A DNA stretch of 7,063 nucleotides, from NCBI GenBank assembly GCA_003646935.1, contig QMLW01000090.1, positions 1 to 7,063 of the forward strand, given 5' to 3'. Both the position numbers and the translations under genes were made by a program. This document shows positions 1 through 4,435 of the stretch, in pieces (position 1 is the stretch's first letter; every line of letters begins with the position of its first letter). Origin of the DNA: Deltaproteobacteria bacterium. GTDB taxonomy: Bacteria > Desulfobacterota > DSM-4660 > Desulfatiglandales > B25-G16. Under the pieces are notes generated by a model. The model had not been told where the DNA came from and did no database searches. It saw nothing but the letters and a program-made list of their open reading frames with translations.

Positions 1-94
1 GATCACTCGTCGGACGTTCGACAATACCTATTCTGGACATAACCTGGTCGTTTGCGAAGACGCCGACGACTTGTTCAAAAAGCTCGGTATATGA
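1..94 (+). CDS. RelB/DinJ family antitoxin, 3' end only
   Basis: This is the last 30 codons of an antitoxin whose start lies outside the window. The readable frame begins at base 2 and ends at the TGA at 92-94. The tail reads TRRTFDNTYSGHNL, then EDADDLFKKLGI. That resembles the C-terminus of RelB/DinJ antitoxins, which wraps around and blocks the partner RNase. Family members have an N-terminal ribbon-helix-helix DNA-binding domain that represses their own operon; that part is not visible here. The stop overlaps the start of the YafQ toxin gene (ATGA), which is typical of translationally coupled pairs. The assignment rests on this short tail and on the unmistakable YafQ partner. Confidence 0.8.
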   Translation, partial: ITRRTFDNTYSGHNLVVCEDADDLFKKLGI

Positions 95-366
95 TGCTCA
101 CTCCAGTATACACACGGCAGTTTGAGAAAGACGTTAAAAGGTTGGAGAGGCGCGGAAAGAATCTCGAGAAGCTCAAGATAATCACGCGCTCGTTGGTCGC
201 GGAAGAACAACTGGATCCTCTGCACCGAAACCACAAACTGATTGGTAACTGGCAGGGACGAAGGGAGTGCCATATTGAGTCAGATTGGCTTCTCATTTAC
301 AAGACGGAGGAAGGCCGCGTCATATTCGAACGTACTGGAACACACTCCGACCTGTTTCGGAAGTGA
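91..366 (+). CDS. yafQ: YafQ family mRNA interferase toxin
   Basis: This 91-residue protein matches the YafQ toxin of the DinJ-YafQ system, a ribosome-dependent endoribonuclease of the RelE fold that cleaves mRNA in the A site. Residues corresponding to the E. coli YafQ active site are all present, each two positions earlier: His48, His61, Asp65, Trp66, His85 and Phe89. The strings ESDWLLIYK (63-71) and FERTGTHSDLF (79-89) are the family signature. The ATG at 91 is chosen because it overlaps the antitoxin stop and gives the usual length of about 92; a second ATG at 94 is equally possible. The same frame stays open back to an ATG at 52, but that extension lies over the antitoxin and is unlikely. 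By its residues the toxin should be functional. An attC-like hairpin begins 14 bases after its stop. Confidence 0.93.
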   Translation: MMLTPVYTRQFEKDVKRLERRGKNLEKLKIITRSLVAEEQLDPLHRNHKLIGNWQGRRECHIESDWLLIYKTEEGRVIFERTGTHSDLFRK

Positions 367-380
367 CAGGGCGAGGGCAA

Positions 381-450
381 GCCCAAAAACGCTGCACCTG
401 ACCGCTATTTCGTTGGCGCTCATAGCGGCAGGTGAGTTTGGGCGTTGGAA
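381..450 (+). other. attC-like integron recombination site (candidate)
   Basis: A large imperfect hairpin follows yafQ. Outer arms GCCCAAA (381-387) and TTTGGGC (437-443) pair perfectly. Inner arms CACCTG-A-CCGCTAT (395-408) and ATAGCGG-CAGGTG (422-434) pair perfectly except for one unpaired A at 401. The internal loop between outer and inner stems is asymmetric (7 against 2 bases). The right end is GCGTTGGAA, close to the R' core GTTRRRY. The left end GCCCAAA is one base from the R'' core RYYYAAC. A single extrahelical base in one arm, asymmetric spacers and a right-hand GTT core are the hallmarks of attC sites, which IntI recombines as folded single strands. No integrase gene is in the window, and the last R' base departs from consensus. 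Confidence 0.55.
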
Positions 451-463
451 AGAGAAACAAAAT

Positions 464-492
464 TTGAAGACTAAATGGTATTCGGCTATAAT
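464..492 (+). promoter_or_regulatory. Promoter of the antitoxin-Doc operon
   Basis: A -35 box TTGAAG (464-469) and a perfect -10 box TATAAT (487-492) are separated by 17 bases. It lies 32 bases upstream of the antitoxin start and just downstream of the attC-like site, so this module can be expressed on its own, as toxin-antitoxin cassettes usually are. Confidence 0.75.
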
Positions 493-501
493 GCCTATAC
501 C
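477..501 (+). promoter_or_regulatory. Candidate autoregulatory operator over the -10 box
   Basis: Two nested inverted repeats are centred on the -10 box: GGC (484-486) with GCC (493-495), and GGTAT (477-481) with ATACC (497-501), their centres half a base apart. Toxin-antitoxin operons are usually repressed by the antitoxin bound at such a site. Binding here would cover the -10 box. No experimental support is available. Confidence 0.45.
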
Positions 502-523
502 CTGATAATTGGAGGAATCCGTT

Positions 524-721
524 ATGGCAAGAATCACTGTGGAAATCGAGGACTCAAAGGCCGCACTCCTTACAGAAAAAGCAAAGAAGTTTGGTCTGTT
601 GCCCGATCAGTTCGTTACAGCCTCTATTGAGGATCTTATTGCTCAGCCAGAATCAGACTTTGAAGAAGCAATGAGTCGAGTATTGTCTAAGAATAAAGAG
701 CTTTATGAACGGCTTGCATAA
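524..721 (+). CDS. Antitoxin of a Doc/Fic toxin (non-Phd type)
   Basis: This 65-residue protein is encoded immediately upstream of a Doc toxin and overlaps it by one base (TAATG), so it is the expected antitoxin. The N-terminus (ARITVEIED) looks like a short beta strand followed by a helix, as in small dimeric DNA-binding antitoxins; no Phd/YefM signature is visible. The C-terminal stretch from about residue 46 (DFEEAMSRVLSKNKELYERLA in part) is charged and helical, and similar tails occur in antitoxins paired with Doc proteins. By analogy with Phd, that tail should bind and inhibit the toxin. The start at 524 is set by a strong ribosome binding site, GGAGGA at 511-516; an ATG at 509 lies upstream of that site and is rejected. 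The family assignment is by context and general resemblance. Confidence 0.78.
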   Translation: MARITVEIEDSKAALLTEKAKKFGLLPDQFVTASIEDLIAQPESDFEEAMSRVLSKNKELYERLA

Positions 722-1113
722 TGCGCTACCTTTCTCTCCTTGAAGTTCTTGAGCTTCATGAAGCGATAATTGCTTCTTCAGGCGGTTTACGTGGGATTCG
801 AGATATTAGAGCACTTGAATCTGCAATCAATCAACCGCGGCTTACTTTCGATCAGACCGATCTCTATCCAGACCTTATTTCAAAAGCAACAGCCCTATGT
901 TTTTCCCTCGTCATGAATCATCCTTTTGTTGATGGCAATAAAAGAATTGGCCATGCGGCTATGGAAACTTTCCTGATCCTTAACGGATGTGAGATTGAGG
1001 CAAATGTGGCTGAGCAAGAACAAATCATCCTTGATCTTGCTGCGGGAAGGCTGACGCATGAAGCGTTGACAAACTGGTTAAAAGATCATGTAATTCACAT
1101 AACCACGGCATGA
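721..1113 (+). CDS. doc: Doc (death-on-curing) family toxin, Fic fold
   Basis: This 130-residue protein belongs to the Fic/Doc superfamily. The catalytic loop HPFVDGNKR is at residues 67-75. The Lys (74) in place of the second Gly of the Fic motif HPFx(D/E)GNGR is the Doc variant. P1 Doc uses that loop to phosphorylate elongation factor EF-Tu and stop translation, rather than to AMPylate targets. Length and the surrounding helices (LISKATALCFSLVMN before the motif, AMETFLILNG after it) are normal for Doc, and no inhibitory S/TxxxE(G/N) helix is seen, as expected when the antitoxin is a separate protein. The ATG overlaps the antitoxin stop, which indicates translational coupling. All catalytic positions are intact, so the toxin should be active. 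Confidence 0.93.
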   Translation: MRYLSLLEVLELHEAIIASSGGLRGIRDIRALESAINQPRLTFDQTDLYPDLISKATALCFSLVMNHPFVDGNKRIGHAAMETFLILNGCEIEANVAEQEQIILDLAAGRLTHEALTNWLKDHVIHITTA

Positions 1114-1118
1114 ACTCG

Positions 1119-1150
1119 GACGCATTAAAGGCTGGCGCCTTTATTGCGTC
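1119..1150. other. Strong hairpin after the doc stop codon
   Basis: A 14-base stem with a single T-T mismatch closes a four-base loop: GACGCA-T-TAAAGGC (1119-1132) pairs with GCCTTTA-T-TGCGTC (1137-1150). It starts five bases after the doc stop. No T run follows on the + strand, so it is not a standard intrinsic terminator, although it could protect the 3' end of the transcript or act with Rho. A second small palindrome, CGGT-TAT-ACCG (1150-1160), abuts it. Weak outer arms ATAACC (1099-1104) and GGTTAT (1151-1156) would give an attC-like outline with a core GTTATAC at 1152-1158, but the inner stem lacks the diagnostic unpaired base. Confidence 0.6.
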
Positions 1151-1184
1151 GGTTATACCGAACGTCATGCCTCAATGATAAACC

Positions 1185-1213
1185 TTGACAAAACGTACGT
1201 AATGACGTACTCT
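1185..1213 (+). promoter_or_regulatory. Promoter of the YefM-YoeB-like operon
   Basis: A consensus -35 box TTGACA (1185-1190) stands 17 bases from a weak -10 box TACTCT (1208-1213), 35 bases upstream of the GTG start. A more -10-like TAAGAT (1214-1219) would require a 23-base spacer. The weak -10 fits a promoter kept low by autoregulation. Confidence 0.6.
1195..1210 (+). promoter_or_regulatory. Candidate YefM-type operator palindrome
   Basis: A perfect inverted repeat, GTACGT (1195-1200) and ACGTAC (1205-1210) around AATG, lies in the spacer and enters the -10 box. YefM-family repressors bind short palindromes (TGTACA in E. coli), and this site carries the same GTAC core. Binding here would block RNA polymerase; the assignment is by position and symmetry. 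Confidence 0.5.
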
Positions 1214-1248
1214 TAAGATAAACCATTCAATAGCATGAGGGGTACATT

Positions 1249-1491
1249 GTGCCGACACTAACTGCCACTGAAGCGAGATCAAAGCTTTACCGGCTTATTG
1301 ACAAAGCATCATCCTCCCACGAACCAATTATTATACAGGGCAAGCGCGGCAATGCAGTGCTTATCTCAGAGGATGACTGGCGCGCCATACAGGAGACGAT
1401 CTACCTTCTGAATATCCCCGGTATGCGTGAATCAATTCGGGAGGGATTAGCCACGCCAATCGAGGAATGCACCCAGGAACTTGACTGGTAA
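1249..1491 (+). CDS. yefM: Phd/YefM family antitoxin
   Basis: This 80-residue protein has the Phd/YefM layout. The N-terminal DNA-binding half runs from TATEARSKLYRLIDKA (residues 5-20) through GKRGNAVLISEDDW (31-44), followed by a helix (AIQETIYLL) and a C-terminal toxin-binding tail ending in ELDW. It should bind and neutralise the downstream RNase and, with it, repress the operator at 1195-1210. The start is GTG, supported by GAGGGG at 1237-1242, six bases upstream. The gene ends in TAA overlapping the toxin ATG by one base. Nothing in it looks damaged, in contrast to its partner. Confidence 0.92.
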   Translation: MPTLTATEARSKLYRLIDKASSSHEPIIIQGKRGNAVLISEDDWRAIQETIYLLNIPGMRESIREGLATPIEECTQELDW

Positions 1492-1745
1492 TGTGGCAAG
1501 TCGTCTTCACGAAACAGGCCCAAAGAGACGCCAAAAAGCTGTCCTCTGCAGGGCTTCGTTCGAGTGCTGAAGAGCTCATTGAAATCCTACGTGAAAATCC
1601 TTACAAGACACCCCCACCATTCGAAAAGCTATTAGGTGATTTATCCGGTGCCTTTTCCCGGAGAATAACTATTCAACATCGGCTGGTCTACCAGGTACTT
1701 GATAACGAAAAAGTGGTTAAAGTCATCAGGATGTGTCCTTTGTAG
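1491..1745 (+). CDS. yoeB: YoeB/Txe family mRNA interferase toxin with altered, shortened C-terminus
   Basis: This 84-residue RelE-fold protein pairs with the YefM-like antitoxin, as YoeB and Txe do; the family cleaves mRNA in the ribosomal A site. Glu45 (PFEKLLGDLSG) and Arg64 (HRLVY, 63-67) align with E. coli YoeB catalytic residues Glu46 and Arg65, and SRRITIQHRLVYQV (56-69) is the family core. E. coli YoeB ends with catalytic His83-Tyr84, and relatives with this kind of sequence usually continue after VIRM with a His-Tyr-containing tail. Here VIRM is followed by CPL and a stop, and neither other forward frame restores a His-Tyr pair. The 3' end therefore seems replaced or frameshifted, and the toxin is probably weak or inactive. 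The family call is secure; the loss of activity is inferred. Confidence 0.88.
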   Translation: MWQVVFTKQAQRDAKKLSSAGLRSSAEELIEILRENPYKTPPPFEKLLGDLSGAFSRRITIQHRLVYQVLDNEKVVKVIRMCPL

Positions 1746-2105
1746 GTCCTTCCTCAATAGTGTTATCTCTATAAATGAGATTTTGTCTTGAAAACCCTGG
1801 AACCATGCACTAAGTATAGGTGAATAAAAATGGTAAACAAGAGGTAATTTTTTGCATCCTGGTTAATCACCCGGTTTTTGGAGAAAGGACCTCGGTTGGG
1901 AAATATGTCTAAATTTAGAAATGATAGTTTACAGCCGCCTGCATGTAGAAGATCAGCACGGGAATTCCCTACAGCAGCACATGTCAAAACTACCTCTTTG
2001 CTCTGGTAGCTCGGTATTTTCCGGGACAACCACATCGCCAACAACGAAGCAGAAACCGACAATCAGGATCAACGTGGACCATTATGCCAAAGGAATCCCC
2101 TATAC
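1746..2105. other. Gene-free stretch between toxin-antitoxin cluster and oxidoreductase gene
   Basis: No convincing gene was found here on either strand. An open frame at 1921-2109 (62 codons) has no recognisable family and no good ribosome binding site. The first half is AT-rich, with a weak five-base hairpin (ATCTC 1765-1769 with GAGAT 1777-1781) followed by four T, and a better terminator candidate at 1858-1879. The second half has more even composition and could be a decayed gene, but no family is recognisable. Confidence 0.5.
1858..1879 (+). terminator. Weak intrinsic terminator candidate
   Basis: A short stem, CC-T-GGT (1858-1863) with ACC-C-GG (1869-1874), has one mismatch and a five-base loop, and is followed by five T (1875-1879). 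It would end transcription from the toxin-antitoxin operon before the oxidoreductase promoter. The stem is short, so the call is tentative. Confidence 0.35.
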
Positions 2106-2134
2106 CTGAATCGATGCTAATCGATTCGTATAAT
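2106..2134 (+). promoter_or_regulatory. Promoter of the molybdenum oxidoreductase gene
   Basis: A perfect -10 box TATAAT (2129-2134) lies 22 bases upstream of the ATG. At a 17-base spacing the -35 position reads CTGAAT (2106-2111), a poor match, which suggests that an activator or a regulated state is needed. The predicted leader is very short, with the ribosome binding site GGGAGGG (2144-2150) close to the expected transcript start. Confidence 0.6.
2108..2127 (+). promoter_or_regulatory. Perfect interrupted palindrome at the oxidoreductase promoter
   Basis: GAATCGAT (2108-2115) and ATCGATTC (2120-2127) are perfect inverted copies around GCTA. The site fills the space between the -35 position and the -10 box, where a bound dimer would exclude RNA polymerase. 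It is a likely repressor operator. I do not recognise the regulator, and none is encoded nearby. Confidence 0.6.
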
Positions 2135-2156
2135 AAAGCAAGAGGGAGGGAAGAAA

Positions 2157-4274
2157 ATGCGGACAGAAACTCTTACTTTCTGTGCTCTCTGTGGTGCCTA
2201 CTGTGCTGCTAAGGCAACGGTAGAGGATGGAAGGATAGTCAAGTGGGAGCAGGACAAGCAAAGTGGCTTCCATTATCTGCCCTGCCCCAGTTTTAAGGGA
2301 AGATTCAATGCTGAGATATCAGAAAACCCCGACCGCCTAAAGTATCCCTTGAGGAGAACAGGGGCAAGGGGCGAAGGTAAATGGCAACGGATTTCCTGGG
2401 ATGAAGCATTGGATACCATTGCCGACAAGCTAACCGAGATAAAGGAAACATATGGCCCGGAATATTTTGCAGCAGGTGTTGGCGAGCCGAAACACTTTGA
2501 GTTTGTCTGGCTCCAGAGATTTTGTAGTGCCTTCGGGTCGCCTAATATTCGTACACCGCTTGCCCTCTGAGGCGGCGGTGCGAATGCGGCCAGTTCGGCC
2601 ACGTATGGTCCGGGACATTTCAATCCTCTGAACGAAGAATACCCTGAGGAAATACAACCGAACTACAAATTAGTAGTAGTTTGGGGAGGTGCCTGGTCGG
2701 ATAGGATGGCAGCACGACGAGAGCGGATAAAGCGCCTCGTAAAAAGTGGCGCCAAGCTGGTGGTAATAGACCCAAGAAGGATAGGAGTTACTAAGATGGC
2801 TGACCTCTGGATTAAACCCAGGCCAACTAGTGACTACGCCCTGGTTTTTGGCTTGTTAAAATTCATCATTGAAGAAGGGCTCTACGATAAGGACTTCGTT
2901 AACAAATGGACGGTCGGTTTTGACCGGCTCCGTGAGCATGTAACAACCTTTACTCTTGACGATGTGGAGAAGGTAACGTGGATACCCCGCCAGCAAATTG
3001 AGCAGCTTGCTCGATGGTATAGCGAGCTTGTTCCGTCCATCGTACAGATGGGAATGGGGTCTTTTGGTCAAGGGGCACGCAGCTTCCAGGGCCAGCGACT
3101 CCTTGACATCTTGCAGGCTGTTGTCAGTCCCCTGAACCTCCCGGGATGGGGAATATCCGCCACACGTCCCAATTACACTCGAGCCAGCAGGATGTACCTG
3201 CTTGATAAGTTCCCCAGAAATGTAGAGACGAACCTGGCAAACAAACACAAGTATGCGGTAAGGGCTGCGTATATACCCGACCAAGCCCTTATCAATGGCA
3301 TCCTGGACGATAAGATAAAAGCAGCCCTATTCACTCAATGCGACCCTCTTATGAGTGCTCCTAACTCTCGTAAGACATACGATGCCTTCATGAAGCTTGA
3401 TTTATTGGTATCGGCTAATATTTTCATGGTGCCGACGGCTGCCATGGCCGATATAGTCCTACCGGTAGCCACCACGAATGAATGTGATACGATAGCCTGC
3501 TTTACCGGAACAGGACCGCTCCGAGCTATACCTAAGATTGTTGAGCCGCCGGGAGAGGCTCGCTCCGATGTAATGATACTAAACGACCTGGGCAAACGGT
3601 TGGGGCTGGGGGAATACTTCTTTGATAGCGATGTGGAGACCATGAATTATGTCCTCGGTCCCAGCGGGTTGACTTGGGAGGATATGAAGGTGAAAAGGAT
3701 GCTTGCGGGAACGTTTGATAAGAAAATCGAAGATCGTGGTTACTTCACCACCGGTTCAGGCAAAGCGGAAATATATTCCGAACAAGCAATGGAGACCTAT
3801 GGCTGCAGCCCCATGCCGCTTTGGGAAGAAGTAATCCCACGCTGGGAGCCTTCAAAAGAATATCCGCTTCTGATGACCTCATATATGGACGAGGAATTTC
3901 ATTTGACTAAATACAAGCACGTGAAGTCTATGCGCAAGCGCAAGACGTACCCGCTGGTACGGTTGAACCCTGAAATTGCCAAAAGTATAGGGGCTGTGGA
4001 TGGGGACTGGGTATGGGTGGAGTCAAACATGGGCAGGATAATGCAGAAGCTTGCCATCGATCCTGAGATGGACTCCAGAATAATAATGTGCAATTTCGGC
4101 TGGTATTTTCCAGAAGACCCTTCCAATGCCGATCAATGGGACAAGGCTAATATCAATATACTCATCCCGGACGAACCAGTAGAGAGAGCGTCAGGGGGGG
4201 CGGATACGCGCGGTTACCCGTGTCGTGTGTATAAAGTTGAACCGAGCGAAGTTGGCTTACCACCCTATGTGTAG
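2157..4274 (+). CDS. Molybdopterin oxidoreductase (DMSO reductase superfamily), predicted selenoprotein
   Basis: The reading frame of 706 codons is continuous apart from one in-frame TGA (2568-2570, codon 138), read here as selenocysteine. The N-terminus has the Fe4S4 motif Cys9-x2-Cys12-x3-Cys16-x26-Cys43. Then come the first molybdopterin-binding segments (FGSPNI before the TGA; LVVVWGG and VVIDPRR, about 202-208, after it), QCDP (394-397), ADIVLP (431-436), SGKAEIYSE (533-541), and a C-terminal dinucleotide-binding domain from about 569. The TGA sits where the molybdenum or tungsten ligand (Cys, Ser or Sec) lies: Sec140 in E. coli FdhH and Cys141 in acetylene hydratase are close neighbours in position. 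Formate dehydrogenases have His after that residue; here Gly-Gly-Gly follows, so formate dehydrogenase is unlikely. There is no Tat signal or membrane segment, so it should be cytoplasmic. The substrate is unknown. The ATG is set by GGGAGGG at 2144-2150. If the TGA were a true stop, the gene would be broken. Confidence 0.85.
2568..2607 (+). promoter_or_regulatory. Selenocysteine TGA with bacterial SECIS-like hairpin
   Basis: Downstream of the TGA, GGCC (2588-2591) and GGCC (2597-2600) enclose the loop AGTTC (2592-2596). The stem continues past a C-A mismatch with G-C, T-G and A-T pairs (2584-2586 with 2602-2604), and after another mismatch with two more pairs. The loop starts 21 bases after the TGA and has G as its second base. 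Both fit the bacterial SECIS rules as I know them: an apical loop roughly 16-37 bases downstream with a G in the first two positions. SelB would bind this loop and deliver the selenocysteyl-tRNA. The stem is weak in its lower part, so this supports rather than proves recoding. Confidence 0.55.
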
Positions 4275-4358
4275 GGCTGGAGAGAGAAACTAGCCTGAAA
4301 GCATAGCGGAGTAGCAATAAGAGCTCCTTCATCGCCATATAATCCAGAAATTTCATGC

Positions 4359-4387
4359 TTTACACACAACCATAGGTTTCCTATACT
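4359..4387 (+). promoter_or_regulatory. Promoter of the flavin oxidoreductase gene
   Basis: TTTACA (4359-4364) and TATACT (4382-4387), each five of six matches to consensus, are 17 bases apart. A perfect palindrome, ATAGG-TTT-CCTAT (4372-4384), overlaps the -10 box and could be an operator. This separates the gene's transcription from the oxidoreductase upstream; bases 4275-4358 show no clear terminator. Confidence 0.68.
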
Positions 4388-4435
4388 CCTTGCCGCAAAA
4401 AGAGAGTTCTTATCACATTAATGGACGAGTGACAA

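Noticed and set aside
52..90. N-terminal extension of YafQ beginning with an Arg-rich run
   Set aside because: It overlaps the antitoxin coding sequence, and the ATG at 91 overlapping the antitoxin stop gives the family's normal length.
1765..1785. Hairpin ATCTC/GAGAT plus four T as terminator of the third toxin operon
   Set aside because: The stem has only five pairs, mostly A-T, with a seven-base loop; too weak to list as a terminator.
1921..2109. 62-codon open frame on the + strand
   Set aside because: It has no recognisable family, no convincing ribosome binding site and no conserved-looking pattern, and it ends next to the oxidoreductase promoter. It could be a gene relic, but nothing supports this.
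2568..2570. TGA read as Trp or Gly through an alternative genetic code
   Set aside because: The RelB/DinJ tail, yafQ, doc and the flavoprotein gene all end in TGA at the expected family lengths, so TGA is a stop in this genome except under special recoding.
2706..4274. A separate gene starting at ATG 2706 downstream of a truncated 137-residue protein
   Set aside because: Both parts are in the same frame, the 45 codons between them are open and read as normal family sequence (LVVVWGG), and the TGA falls on the metal-ligand position. One selenoprotein explains this better than two fragments.
4338..4343. TATAAT upstream of the flavoprotein gene as a second -10 box
   Set aside because: No -35-like hexamer is at a workable distance, while the promoter at 4359-4387 is well formed.
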